A stretch of 56,383 nucleotides of DNA, from assembly GCA_015061295.1 (NCBI GenBank), contig SUWU01000014.1, positions 1-56,383 on the forward strand, in the 5' to 3' direction. Positions 19,561 through 27,893 of the stretch are shown one piece after another; the stretch's first letter is position 1, and each line of letters begins with the position of its first letter. This DNA is from Lentimicrobiaceae bacterium (GTDB lineage Bacteria > Bacteroidota > Bacteroidia > Bacteroidales > F082). A program made the position numbers and the translations under genes. The notes under the pieces are model-generated. The model was given only the letters and a program-made list of their open reading frames with translations, was not told the origin of the DNA and searched no databases.

Positions 19561-20145
19561 TTATAATAGTCTGAGAGCCTCCTTGATTAACTGTTCAACA
19601 TTGGGGTTATCCATCTGCGACAATAATTTATCCAATATTTTCTCAACACTTGTTCTATTAAAGCCCAAGACCATTAAAGCAGATAACGCTTCTTCTTTTA
19701 TCGTATTGTATATTGCCGGCGTTTTTTCGCCATCTGAAATGTTAAGTTTAACAACCTTATCATGGAGATCTACAATAATCCTCTGAGCTGTCTTTGCTCC
19801 TATACCTTTCACGCCTTGTATAACTCTAATATCGTTATGTGAGATAGCTTCTATCGTCTCTCTTACCGATAATGACGACAATATTAAGCGTGCCGTATTA
19901 CAACCCACTCCCGACACTGTGATAAGCTGCAGAAATAAAGAGCGTTCTTCTTCGGTGTAGAAACCATAAAGCGTATGCGCATCTTCTCGTATAGCAAAAT
20001 GCACATAAAGTTTTACTTCCGTCTGATCCCCTATTGATGTAAATGTGTTTAACGTAATATTTATCAAATACCCAACACCATGATTATCAATAACAACATA
20101 TGCAGGATTCTTCTCTGCAACCTTACCAGAAATAAAACTATACAT
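19561..20145 (-). CDS. ruvA: Holliday junction branch-migration protein RuvA
   Basis: Binds four-way DNA junctions as a tetramer and loads the RuvB motor. The 194-residue protein shows the OB-fold N-terminus (MYSFISGKVAEKNPAYVVID), two helix-hairpin-helix motifs (LITVSGVGCNTARLILSSL and IQGVKGIGAKTAQRIIVDL) and the C-terminal RuvB-binding domain (EALSALMVLGFNRTSVEKIL). It is the first gene of a unit with sprA, 14 nt upstream of it. Promoter box at 20197-20204. ruvB and ruvC are not in the window. Confidence 0.96.
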   Translation of the reverse strand: MYSFISGKVAEKNPAYVVIDNHGVGYLINITLNTFTSIGDQTEVKLYVHFAIREDAHTLYGFYTEEERSLFLQLITVSGVGCNTARLILSSLSVRETIEAISHNDIRVIQGVKGIGAKTAQRIIVDLHDKVVKLNISDGEKTPAIYNTIKEEALSALMVLGFNRTSVEKILDKLLSQMDNPNVEQLIKEALRLL

Positions 20146-20196
20146 GCTTCTACTATATTTTCAAAACCTCCAAAAATAAGACTGATTAATGAACGA

Positions 20197-20204
20197 CAAA
20201 GGTA
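20197..20204 (-). promoter_or_regulatory. Promoter -7 box of ruvA-sprA
   Basis: TACCTTTG on the minus strand, 51 nt before the ruvA ATG. Probably drives both ruvA and the 7-kb sprA. Confidence 0.6.
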
Positions 20205-20248
20205 CGAAATATTAAGTAATATAATGATGTTTTTTTTATATTTTTTCA

Positions 20249-20278
20249 TTTGTAATTAACAATATATGATTACCTTTG
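20249..20278 (+). promoter_or_regulatory. Promoter of the phosphofructokinase gene
   Basis: TTTG at 20249-20252 and TACCTTTG at 20271-20278, 18 nt apart, match both the -33 and -7 elements of the Bacteroidetes consensus. The ATG is 33 nt downstream. Confidence 0.7.
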
Positions 20279-20311
20279 CAGATATTTTTTTAACTCATAA
20301 TAAAATATCAT

Positions 20312-21532
20312 ATGACACAATCAATAGTTATTCTTGCTGGCGGCGGACCAGCTCCTGGCATCAACACAGTGATAAGTACAGTTGCCAAGACTTTCTTAAA
20401 GGACAACTTCCGCGTAATAGGACTTCATGAGGGCTACAAAAATCTTTTCAAGTCAAATCCTAAATTCATCGATATAGATTTTGCTTACGCAGATTTAATT
20501 CAAAAAATGGGAGGCTCTGCTCTTCAGATGAGCCGCTATAAACCAAAAGACGAAGAGTTCAACACCGACTTCTTCGTAAACAACAATGTAAAGCTCCTTG
20601 TCACTATCGGTGGTGACGACACTGCTTCAACAGCAAACCGTATCTCTAAGTTCTTAGCAGCCAACAATGTAAAGATACAGAACATACACGTTCCAAAGAC
20701 CATCGACAACGACCTTCCTCTTCCAGAAGGCACTCCTACTTTCGGCTATTATTCCGCTAAGGAAGCTGGCGTGAGAATCTCTCAAACAGTTTATGAAGAT
20801 GCTCGTACAAGCGGCAACTGGTTCCTCGTCTCGGCTATGGGCCGTGAAGCTGGACACCTCGCTTTCGGCATGGGCGCTGCCTGCCATTATCCTATGATCA
20901 TAATACCAGAGATGTTCTATAACACCGATGTCACTTTCGACCGTATATTAAAACTCGTCATCAGCGCTATGTTGAAACGTAAAATCTTAGGCATCGACTA
21001 CGGCGTAGCCATCATCAGCGAAGGCGTATTCCATTTTATGACTGATGAAGAAATCAACAACTCTGGAGTCAACTTCACCTACGACGACCACGGTCACCCT
21101 GAGTTAGGCAATGTAAGTAAAGCTCATATATTTAACACCTTGCTTCAGAAACGCATCAAAGAACTCGGACTTTCTATAAAGAGTCGTCCTGTAGAGATTG
21201 GCTACGAAGTACGCTGCGTCGATCCAGGTGCTTTCGACTTGTTCTACTGCAGCATCTTAGGTTACGGCGTGAAACAATTGTTTGACGAAGGCGTGTCGGG
21301 CGCTATGGTCACTGCCGACAACAAAGGCGAAGTAAAACCTTTATATCTTAAAGACGTAGAAGATGAAAACGGCAAGGTAAAACCTCGTCTCGTCAACATG
21401 AACGGTGAGAAAGCTAAACTCGTATTCCGCGATTGTCTGCAATATATCACTCCTGCCGACTATGAGGCTGCTAAAAAATACGTGGCTAATCCAGAAGATT
21501 ATGACTTCAAGAAGATACTTAATTGGCAATAA
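20312..21532 (+). CDS. pfp: 6-phosphofructokinase, pyrophosphate-dependent type
   Basis: Interconverts fructose 6-phosphate and fructose 1,6-bisphosphate in glycolysis. The 406-residue PFK-fold protein has the phosphate loop GGGPAPGIN at 10-18 and the catalytic segment PKTIDND with base Asp 132. Two residues decide the phosphoryl donor: Asp 103 in GGDDT (Gly in ATP enzymes) and Lys 129 in PKTIDND (Gly in ATP enzymes). Both are the PPi type, so pyrophosphate is the expected donor and the step is reversible. Own promoter at 20249-20278 and a bidirectional terminator at 21553-21588. The donor is inferred from these residues, not measured. Confidence 0.9.
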   Translation: MTQSIVILAGGGPAPGINTVISTVAKTFLKDNFRVIGLHEGYKNLFKSNPKFIDIDFAYADLIQKMGGSALQMSRYKPKDEEFNTDFFVNNNVKLLVTIGGDDTASTANRISKFLAANNVKIQNIHVPKTIDNDLPLPEGTPTFGYYSAKEAGVRISQTVYEDARTSGNWFLVSAMGREAGHLAFGMGAACHYPMIIIPEMFYNTDVTFDRILKLVISAMLKRKILGIDYGVAIISEGVFHFMTDEEINNSGVNFTYDDHGHPELGNVSKAHIFNTLLQKRIKELGLSIKSRPVEIGYEVRCVDPGAFDLFYCSILGYGVKQLFDEGVSGAMVTADNKGEVKPLYLKDVEDENGKVKPRLVNMNGEKAKLVFRDCLQYITPADYEAAKKYVANPEDYDFKKILNWQ

Positions 21533-21552
21533 TATCCCACATATCAGTGGAT

Positions 21553-21588
21553 AAAAAAAAGAGAACGAAATTTCGTTCTCTTTTTTTT
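21553..21588 (+). terminator. Bidirectional intrinsic terminator between pfp and tRNA-Thr
   Basis: Perfect palindrome with 10-base half GAGAACGAAA, flanked by eight A on the left and eight T on the right, so it can stop transcription from both sides: pfp on plus, tRNA-Thr on minus. Confidence 0.93.
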
Positions 21589-21589
21589 G

Positions 21590-21661
21590 AGCCGGCGGAG
21601 GGATTTGGACCCCCGACCCCGAGATTACAAATCACGTGCTCTACCGCTGAGCTACGCCGGC
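21590..21661 (-). tRNA. tRNA-Thr (anticodon TGT)
   Basis: Minus-strand cloverleaf of 72 nt. The acceptor stem is GCCGGCG with CGCCGGC, the D arm GCTCAGCGGTAGAGC, the anticodon loop TTTGTAA (anticodon TGT, reads ACA and other Thr codons), the T arm has GGTCCAAATCC, and the discriminator base is T. One mismatch (U-U) is seen in the anticodon stem. CCA is not encoded and must be added. Promoter box TACTTTTG at 21689-21696. Confidence 0.96.
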
Positions 21662-21688
21662 TTATCCTATTCTGCGTTTATGCGAGTG

Positions 21689-21715
21689 CAAAAGTACAAC
21701 TTTTTTTTATTCAAA
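21689..21715 (-). promoter_or_regulatory. Promoter of tRNA-Thr
   Basis: Minus-strand TACTTTTG (21689-21696) with an upstream TTTG (21712-21715), 15 nt apart. The tRNA begins 27 nt downstream. Confidence 0.6.
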
Positions 21716-21727
21716 CAACACTTTTTT

Positions 21728-22771
21728 TTATTTTTTTTGATAGCGAGTTTTTATAACCTCATTCAACTTTCTTGCAACATCTCTCAACAAAGCGCTATCA
21801 CTCGGAAAATCAACAACTTCATTACTAAGCAAAGATAACGTCTGTTCAGAACATGCACCCTTATCGCCATCAAAAGAAGCGTATTTATAACGGAATGTAG
21901 AAGAAACATCAAAAGGAGTTTTCATCAAAACAGACTTTTCTTTCACATCAATCAGCTCTATTTCACCCACAATAGTAGCCGATTTACTCATTGTTTTATC
22001 TGTAATCTTCGCCACTTTATCACCATCCCTCTCTTCAAAAGTAACAGCATCGACACGTTCAGGAGATATATTTTTCTCATCTATCATAACACGTATCATC
22101 AAATCATATTCAATACTATCACGAGGAACAATATCAAAAGGCACGTCGTATATTGTGTTTTCATCAAAGTCTAATGCGAGTTGAGCAAAATCATCTGGCA
22201 TTTCCAAATCCACAGGAGTTGCTATCCTAAAGAGAATATGCTGAGCATTAGACATCACACATCTCTGCCAAAGCTCTTCGATGTTAGCATTATGTGAGTT
22301 AAGTTTATAAAGATTATTGATAAAAATTTCGGCTTCATTATAATTCTTCTCATTCAAAAGAACATTGGTTTTAGCCACAAGATATGCTTCCGCTTTAGTC
22401 TTCGCCATCGTCATTTCCTCATCAAGAGATAGTTTCTTGTAATTCATAGCTTTCTTAATCTCTTTCGATAATCTATCAACTTTTTTCTGACGACTGCTTA
22501 TATTTCTGGTTTTATAAAATACATCTAACCAAATATCTGGCTGTCCAGTCTTTTTCAATTCCATTATCCTTTGAAAATCTTCCTGGTTAGCTTGATGATA
22601 TGAATTTTTAAGAAATTCAAACTCCGACTCATTGATGTTATTTCTATAAGCCTTATCCGACAATTTCGTTATAATCTTATCATACTCTTTTGATTCATAC
22701 AATCTTTTATTAGTTGAGCAAGACAGCAATGTCAGAAGAATACATAAGAAAGATAATTTTAATATTTTCAT
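21728..22771 (-). CDS. Lipoprotein of unknown function
   Basis: I do not recognise the family. The protein (about 347 residues) has a clear lipoprotein signal (KILKLSFLCILLTLLSC, lipid Cys 18). It then has a helical, Lys/Glu-rich first half (to about residue 190) that may contain TPR-like helices (AEAYLVAKTNVLLNEKNYNEA), and a beta-rich second half. The frame opens at a TTG at 22789, but the promoter box at 22787-22794 overlaps it, so an ATG at 22774 or 22771 is used; I choose 22771. The leader is then very short. The gene is alone between tRNA-Thr and the divergent polyprenyl synthase. Confidence 0.75.
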   Translation of the reverse strand: MKILKLSFLCILLTLLSCSTNKRLYESKEYDKIITKLSDKAYRNNINESEFEFLKNSYHQANQEDFQRIMELKKTGQPDIWLDVFYKTRNISSRQKKVDRLSKEIKKAMNYKKLSLDEEMTMAKTKAEAYLVAKTNVLLNEKNYNEAEIFINNLYKLNSHNANIEELWQRCVMSNAQHILFRIATPVDLEMPDDFAQLALDFDENTIYDVPFDIVPRDSIEYDLMIRVMIDEKNISPERVDAVTFEERDGDKVAKITDKTMSKSATIVGEIELIDVKEKSVLMKTPFDVSSTFRYKYASFDGDKGACSEQTLSLLSNEVVDFPSDSALLRDVARKLNEVIKTRYQKK

Positions 22772-22786
22772 CATAAAATTTTTGCG

Positions 22787-22794
22787 CAAAAATA
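22787..22794 (-). promoter_or_regulatory. Promoter -7 box that fixes the lipoprotein start
   Basis: TATTTTTG on the minus strand, 12-15 nt before the paired ATG codons at 22774 and 22771. It overlaps the TTG at the frame opening. Confidence 0.5.
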
Positions 22795-22840
22795 TTGCAA
22801 ATTTCGCACCATTTTTTCATCATCATTATCAAAAAAATCG

Positions 22841-22848
22841 TACCTTTG
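22841..22848 (+). promoter_or_regulatory. Promoter -7 box of the polyprenyl synthase gene
   Basis: TACCTTTG, 35 nt before the ATG at 22884. Confidence 0.55.
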
Positions 22849-22883
22849 AGGTCATAAAAAAATAACAACAAACAGTGTCATTT

Positions 22884-23858
22884 ATGAATAGTGTAGATAA
22901 TATACAAAAGTTGATAAACGAATATATCGACAATCAAAGTTTTAGCGGAACACCAGCCGAGTTATACGCACCCATAGAATACATTCTGCGACAAGGTGGA
23001 AAAAGAATGCGTCCAACACTATGTCTTCTCGCCTGCGACCTATTTGGAGGTGATATTAACGACTGTCTGACGCCTGCCATAGCAGCTGAGATATTTCACA
23101 ATTTCACATTAGTTCACGACGACATTATGGATCAGGCGCCTCTCAGAAGAGGAATGGAGACCGTATATCACAAATGGAGTTCCGACATCGCCCTATTATC
23201 TGGCGACACCATGTTAATAAAGGCATTTCAATATGTATTAAACACCAACAAAAAATATTATCATGAGGTCTTCGCCGAGTTATGCAAGGTAGCTCTCGAA
23301 GTTTGCGAAGGTCAACAATACGATCTAAATTTTGAGACTCAAGACAATGTTACCTTAGACTCTTATCTCGAGATGATACGTCTCAAGACAGCAGTACTTC
23401 TTGGCTCTGTATTGAAGATTGGCGCTATCACAGCACAAACCAACGCAAAAAATCAAGAGGCTATATATAACTTCGGCATCTCACTCGGAATGGCATTCCA
23501 ACTTCAAGACGACATATTCGACTGTTATGGCGATGTAAGCGTATTTGGAAAAATGACAGGTGGCGACATCTCTGACAACAAAAAAACGTATCTCTACTTG
23601 AAAGCCTTAGAATTATCATCAGAGGAAGATAAAGAAATCCTTATTAATTTATTCAAGATGCCTAAGGGTAGAGATGAAAAGAAAATAGAGACAGTATTAG
23701 ATATTTATAAAAAATATCACGTCAAAGAAATCGTAACCGACTTGATGACACAATATTATGAAGACTCATTAAAACATCTCGACAGCATCGATGTTCCTGA
23801 AGAAAGAAAAGTCATTTTAAAAGATTACGCCAACTATCTTTATAAGAGAAATAAGTAA
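22884..23858 (+). CDS. Polyprenyl diphosphate synthase (trans-isoprenyl diphosphate synthase)
   Basis: Condenses isopentenyl diphosphate onto an allylic diphosphate in the cytoplasm. The 324-residue protein has the substrate motif GGKRMRP (38-44), the first Asp-rich motif DDIMD (79-83) and the second, QLQDDIFDCYGD. The residues before the first motif are not bulky in a way that lets me set chain length, so it could be a farnesyl/geranylgeranyl or a longer (menaquinone side chain) synthase. A GTG at 22875 opens the frame, but the ATG at 22884 is the more usual start. It is 72 nt upstream of the orphan response regulator. Confidence 0.92.
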   Translation: MNSVDNIQKLINEYIDNQSFSGTPAELYAPIEYILRQGGKRMRPTLCLLACDLFGGDINDCLTPAIAAEIFHNFTLVHDDIMDQAPLRRGMETVYHKWSSDIALLSGDTMLIKAFQYVLNTNKKYYHEVFAELCKVALEVCEGQQYDLNFETQDNVTLDSYLEMIRLKTAVLLGSVLKIGAITAQTNAKNQEAIYNFGISLGMAFQLQDDIFDCYGDVSVFGKMTGGDISDNKKTYLYLKALELSSEEDKEILINLFKMPKGRDEKKIETVLDIYKKYHVKEIVTDLMTQYYEDSLKHLDSIDVPEERKVILKDYANYLYKRNK

Positions 23859-23930
23859 ATCTTAAAAAAACTTATACATTTATTAAACAATTTTGCCTTT
23901 TCTTTTTTTATAGTTATAAAACAACGAACT

Positions 23931-24653
23931 ATGAAAACAATAGATAAGACATCGGTACTACTCGTAATAGATGAGTCCGACTTACGCAACTCCATCAGCG
24001 AGAGTCTAAAGGCAGTTGATTATAAAGTATATAACACAAAGAAAAGCACTGAAGGTCTCGAACTATTCAAGAAATTCGACATTGACATATGTATCATAGA
24101 TGTAGAGTTGACAGGTATTGACGGGTTCGCTTTATCGGCACAGATAAGGATATTAAATCCCGATATACCTATAATATTTCTCATTCCCAAGGGGCTGCAA
24201 TACGACATGCTGAGAGACATCGAATATAGCGTTGACGACTATATCACCAAGCCTTTCAGCAATGACGAGTTACTCTTAAGGATGAAGTCTGTTTTGCGAC
24301 GCGCGGAGAGAAACAATCCTTTCACCTACTCCTTAGGCGAATCAAAGATCAAGATTGGACGTTTTATTTTTGATGCTAAGAACATGTTGCTCATCTTAGA
24401 TGGACAAGAACAACCTCTTACAAGAAAAGAAGCCGCCTTGCTCAAGGTATTATACGACAACAAGAACGACCTTGTTACTCGTAAGAAAGTATTGAAAATG
24501 ATATGGGGAAACAGCGACTATTTCATCGGACGCTCCATGGATGTCTTCATCGCCCGTCTGAGGAAATATCTCAAAGCTGACCCTAACGTTAGGATATTAA
24601 CAGTTCATGGTGTAGGCTTTAGGTTAGTCGTCACAGAACCTGCCTTAGTTTAG
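23931..24653 (+). CDS. Response regulator, OmpR/PhoB type, with an altered switch residue
   Basis: Receiver domain (about 8-122) plus a winged-helix DNA-binding domain (about 138-236; LTRKEAALLKVLYDNKNDLV, VFIARLRKYLKADPNVRILTVHGVGFRLV). The receiver keeps the acidic pair Asp 14/Glu 15, phospho-acceptor Asp 57 in IIDVELTGIDG, and Lys in DDYITKPF. The conserved switch Thr/Ser after strand 4 is Ile 85 (IIFLIPKG instead of IIFLTAKG), so the phosphorylation signal may be weak or by-passed. No kinase gene is beside it. It resembles Bacteroides RprY-like regulators in size. It is convergent with corA, 7 nt apart. Confidence 0.9.
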   Translation: MKTIDKTSVLLVIDESDLRNSISESLKAVDYKVYNTKKSTEGLELFKKFDIDICIIDVELTGIDGFALSAQIRILNPDIPIIFLIPKGLQYDMLRDIEYSVDDYITKPFSNDELLLRMKSVLRRAERNNPFTYSLGESKIKIGRFIFDAKNMLLILDGQEQPLTRKEAALLKVLYDNKNDLVTRKKVLKMIWGNSDYFIGRSMDVFIARLRKYLKADPNVRILTVHGVGFRLVVTEPALV

Positions 24654-24660
24654 AGGCAAA

Positions 24661-25581
24661 TCACATCCACCATTTTCTGTGGTTGAAGAAATATATTAAA
24701 GCAACGCTTACTAATAGCATCACACCTATTATAACCCAGAATGCCACTTTTGTTGTTGTGATGAAAGGAAATACGACATTCATCCCAAAGAGTCCCGTGA
24801 TAAAAGTGAGAGGGAGTATTATAGAAGAAAGAAGTGTAAGTATCTTCATAATCTCATTGGTTTTATTCGTCTGCATAGAATCAAAGGTCTTAGAGAGACC
24901 TTCAATTAAATCCTCGTGATCTTCGGTCATATCCCATACTTTTTGATAATAGTCAAGAATATTACCCCAGTAGTCTTCCATGAACTCTACATCACCGAAA
25001 CCTTTGATTTGTCCTGTCTCAAAACTATGGAACATTCTCAGCTGAGGCTTGAAGATAGTATTTATCGTAATGATATTCTTCCTTGTCACAGATATTCTCT
25101 CAATAATCCTAACTTGCTTACTTCCAAAGAGTTCTTTATTAAGCATCTCCAACTCAAAGCCTATCTTCCTCAGCAGATACAACGACTCTTTCATCAGTTT
25201 CTCTATGATACGATACAATAGAATATCAGAAGTTGCAAGATCTTTCATCAACAATTCATCATCACGTTCGCTATATTCGTTAAACAACTGACTCACATGC
25301 CAGCGTTTTCTCTCCAAAGTGATGATGTAATCTTTACCCCAGAAAAGTTTCACTTCTTTTGGAAACACAAACTTATCCTGTCTATCGAAATCAGGATATT
25401 GAAGGATAAGGAAATAATAGTCATCGTAAATATCTATCTTAGGACGTTGGTTCACCGACCTACAGTCTTCAATATCTAAAGGGTGGAAATGAAATTTATC
25501 TCTCAATTCAACGAAATCCTCTTCCGTCGGGTCTGTAATATGATGCCATTTCAGTTTGCCTACTGCTAATGTTTCTATCAT
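24661..25581 (-). CDS. corA: CorA-like magnesium/divalent cation channel
   Basis: Pentameric inner-membrane channel for Mg2+ (possibly Co2+ or Ni2+). The 306-residue protein has a large cytoplasmic domain, then the pore signature GMN at 266-268 (FITGLFGMNVVFP) at the end of the first of two C-terminal helices, and the second helix ends in a basic FFNHRKWW tail. Before the ATG lies AAAGGGGG-type purine sequence (minus strand), a rare Shine-Dalgarno-like element in this window. A TATCTTTG box at 25657-25664 gives a 75-nt leader, long for this window; whether it holds a Mg sensor cannot be told. Confidence 0.92.
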   Translation of the reverse strand: MIETLAVGKLKWHHITDPTEEDFVELRDKFHFHPLDIEDCRSVNQRPKIDIYDDYYFLILQYPDFDRQDKFVFPKEVKLFWGKDYIITLERKRWHVSQLFNEYSERDDELLMKDLATSDILLYRIIEKLMKESLYLLRKIGFELEMLNKELFGSKQVRIIERISVTRKNIITINTIFKPQLRMFHSFETGQIKGFGDVEFMEDYWGNILDYYQKVWDMTEDHEDLIEGLSKTFDSMQTNKTNEIMKILTLLSSIILPLTFITGLFGMNVVFPFITTTKVAFWVIIGVMLLVSVALIYFFNHRKWWM

Positions 25582-25656
25582 GGTTTCCCCCTTTCTTTGA
25601 TAATGAATACTATGTTATAAATCCTACATAAGATGTATGTGTAAAAAAAATTTTGG

Positions 25657-25664
25657 CAAAGATA
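25657..25664 (-). promoter_or_regulatory. Promoter -7 box of corA
   Basis: TATCTTTG on the minus strand, 75 nt before the corA ATG. Confidence 0.5.
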
Positions 25665-25670
25665 ATAAAA

Positions 25671-25781
25671 AGACTCTGACTTTTGACTCTGACCATGACT
25701 TTTTTTTATCTGAGAAATTGAAAATCAGAAAACCTGAAAATTTCTCTTGGTGACCTGGAGACTCGGAGACTCAGAGACTCA
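25671..25781. repeat. GTCA-type tract and 8-bp tandem tract between corA and gldD
   Basis: 25671-25699 read backwards has GTCAGAGTCAAAAGTCAGAG, the same core as the hexamer tract at 32002-32289. 25749-25780 is four 8-bp units of GGAGACTC type. The TGA stop of gldD (25779-25781) overlaps the end of the second tract. Confidence 0.7.
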
Positions 25782-26414
25782 TTTCCACTCTATCGTTTCG
25801 ATAAGATGACGGATATCGTCGGTGATGAAATCGATAACGGGTGCGAGAGAATCGTTATTAGTTCTCACATTAAAGTACAGAGAGCCTCTCATAAAATGGT
25901 TTACGCTGTCGGTAAGATAAAACTGCAGAGGTGATGCCACGCCTTCTCCTTCAAGGAAATAGACGAGACCATAGACCTTTCTATCACGATTTATCACCAC
26001 GCTATCGCGGATACCAACAGCTCTTGAGATATGTTTTATCATCATCGAATAAGAATCTTCGAGATATTTATCCAAGTTATCTTCAATAGTTTTATAACTA
26101 ATATGTATAGTTCCTTTATGGTTTGGATATTCAATATTTATCCATTCCTTTTCATGAAGAGAGTAATAATCTGGAGTGATTTCGGAATATGCGGGATATT
26201 CGAAGGAATAATATTTCATTGTATCGAGTTTCACATATTCTTTCTGAGGCAAATCTATTCTAAAGTAGCCTCTTGGTTTTGGCTGATAATTTTTATTGTC
26301 GCATGAAATGAATAAGAAAATAAAGAATGTACAATAAAGAATGTACAATGAAGTTTTTAAAACAAACTTGTTGTCTCTTTGTCTTGTTGACTTGTTGAGT
26401 TTTTTATCCCTCAT
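25779..26414 (-). CDS. gldD: Gliding motility / T9SS lipoprotein GldD
   Basis: GldD is a lipoprotein needed for gliding and for type IX secretion in Flavobacterium; its exact step is not known. Family signatures here are NYQPKPRGYFRIDLPQKEY and FEYPAYSEI. The lipoprotein signal is long, with lipid Cys 38 in FLFISC. The coding sequence for residues 6-16 is an 8-bp tandem tract and for about 21-32 a 7-bp tandem tract (26319-26353), so most of the signal peptide comes from spacer-type repeats. The start overlaps the end of gldE by 11 nt, and gldE-gldD is the standard order. A TTG at residue 23 is the only other plausible start. The stop also lies in a repeat. Confidence 0.92.
   Translation of the reverse strand: MRDKKLNKSTRQRDNKFVLKTSLYILYCTFFIFLFISCDNKNYQPKPRGYFRIDLPQKEYVKLDTMKYYSFEYPAYSEITPDYYSLHEKEWINIEYPNHKGTIHISYKTIEDNLDKYLEDSYSMMIKHISRAVGIRDSVVINRDRKVYGLVYFLEGEGVASPLQFYLTDSVNHFMRGSLYFNVRTNNDSLAPVIDFITDDIRHLIETIEWK
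26319..26399. repeat. 7-bp and 8-bp tandem tracts inside the gldD signal-peptide code
   Basis: 26319-26353 holds five 7-bp units alternating AATAAAG and AATGTAC. 26368-26399 holds four 8-bp units of TTGTTGTC or TTGTTGAC type. Both unit types match tracts found elsewhere in spacers, but here they are translated. Confidence 0.85.
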
Positions 26415-27750
26415 TTTTGCGACTCACTTTAATTTTAATAATATGTTTGTTGTCGGCTTCTGTTATCTCGAAGGTAAAATCCTTAAAGGTACAAGTAAAT
26501 CCTGTTTCTGGGATACGACCTTCTTTTTCGAGGATAAGTCCCGCCAAGGTATCTGACTCACCTTCTATCTCTTCAAAATAATTATCTTTAACTGATAATA
26601 TCTTACAGAAGTCGATGAGACTTATCTGAGCTTTGAAGATATATGTAGAATCATCTATCTTTTTATAGTTGTCATTCTCAGGTTCTTTATCAAATTCATC
26701 GCTGATGTCGCCGACAATTTCTTCCACAATATCCTCCATTGTCACGAGACCCGACGTTCCACCATATTCATCAACGACAATAGCCATATGTATTTTCTTT
26801 GCTCTAAAGTCTTGAAACAAATCATTTATCTTTTTGTTTTCTGGCACAAAGAAAGCTGGTCGCATCAGATTTTGCCATTCAAAATCAGCCTTTTCCACAT
26901 AAGGCAGCATATCTTTCACATACAACAAGCCTTTGACATCATCTAAATCTTTATCATAAACAGGGATTCTTGAGAAGCCTTTTTCCACGATCTGCGTCAT
27001 CAAATCGTGGAATGCCGTATCTAATGAGACGGAGAACATGTTAACTCGAGGCTTCATCACATCGCTCACCTCCTTCTCTCCGAATGTCGCGATGCCTTTA
27101 AGCATATTTTTCTCATCTTGAGAAGCGCCCTCTTCTGTTGTAATTTCAACAGCTGTTGACAGATCGCTCAACGATATAGTCGATGTCTTCTTCGCAGCTC
27201 TCTTGTCAATAAACGATGTAGAGACGACAAAAATCTTACTTAAAGGTTTAAAAGTTATTATAAGCGCTCTTAATATTGGAGCCATCATAAGTGCTATTGA
27301 CTTTGCTTTCTTTGAGGCATAAACTTTTGGAATCATCTCACCGAAAAGCAATATCAGCGAAGTCACAACGACGACGTTAAGCACGAATGCCGCCACAGGA
27401 TATTCCACAAGATTAAACATCATATTCATGATATACGTTGAGAATATCGTTATGGCTATATTAACCAAATTATTAGTTATCAGAATTGTTACAAGTAATG
27501 TTTTAGGTTTTTGGCGTATCTCAAGAACCAACCTACTATTTCTATCAGAAGACGACTCAAGTTCATTAATATCATTAGGTTGCATTGAGAAATAAGCTGT
27601 TTCGCTAGAAGATGCCATTGCAGAAAAAAGCAACATCACGCACATCAACAACAAACACAAAACTACTTTAAACGATATACCTATAAAGAAAGGCTCTGCT
27701 GCTGCAACAGTCAGCAGACATATAAGAGGATCTATTGAAAGAGTTTCCAA
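26404..27750 (-). CDS. gldE: GldE, CBS-domain/CorC-type membrane protein
   Basis: A 448-residue member of the UPF0053/CorC (hemolysin C-like) family, which includes GldE of gliding bacteria. It has about three or four membrane helices (residues 20-165, the CNNM/DUF21 part), a CBS pair (about 205-330; VMKPRVNMFSV, KKIHMAIVVDEYGGTSGLVT, MEDIVEEIVGDI) and the C-terminal CorC_HlyC domain. The cation-transport role of relatives is inferred from other members. Next to gldD and ssb, the arrangement ssb-gldE-gldD known in Bacteroidetes. Promoter box at 27778-27785. Confidence 0.92.
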   Translation of the reverse strand: METLSIDPLICLLTVAAAEPFFIGISFKVVLCLLLMCVMLLFSAMASSSETAYFSMQPNDINELESSSDRNSRLVLEIRQKPKTLLVTILITNNLVNIAITIFSTYIMNMMFNLVEYPVAAFVLNVVVVTSLILLFGEMIPKVYASKKAKSIALMMAPILRALIITFKPLSKIFVVSTSFIDKRAAKKTSTISLSDLSTAVEITTEEGASQDEKNMLKGIATFGEKEVSDVMKPRVNMFSVSLDTAFHDLMTQIVEKGFSRIPVYDKDLDDVKGLLYVKDMLPYVEKADFEWQNLMRPAFFVPENKKINDLFQDFRAKKIHMAIVVDEYGGTSGLVTMEDIVEEIVGDISDEFDKEPENDNYKKIDDSTYIFKAQISLIDFCKILSVKDNYFEEIEGESDTLAGLILEKEGRIPETGFTCTFKDFTFEITEADNKHIIKIKVSRKNEG

Positions 27751-27777
27751 ATCAAAAACATTTTATAATTGAGATTG

Positions 27778-27785
27778 CAAAGATA
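27778..27785 (-). promoter_or_regulatory. Promoter -7 box of gldE-gldD
   Basis: TATCTTTG on the minus strand, 27 nt before the gldE ATG. Confidence 0.55.
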
Positions 27786-27795
27786 AGAAAAAAGT

Positions 27796-27893
27796 CTAAA
27801 GACTAAAGGTTAAAGACCAAAGATTTTATCACAACCATTAATCACTTCACCCTTTAGCACTTTCACCCTTTACATCTTTAGCCCTTTACACCC
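27796..27893. repeat. 7-bp and 8-bp tandem tracts between gldE and ssb
   Basis: 27796-27823 has four 7-bp units of CTAAAGA type; 27850-27893 has five 8-bp units of CCCTTTAC type and ends directly before the ssb stop codon (27894-27896). Confidence 0.75.
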
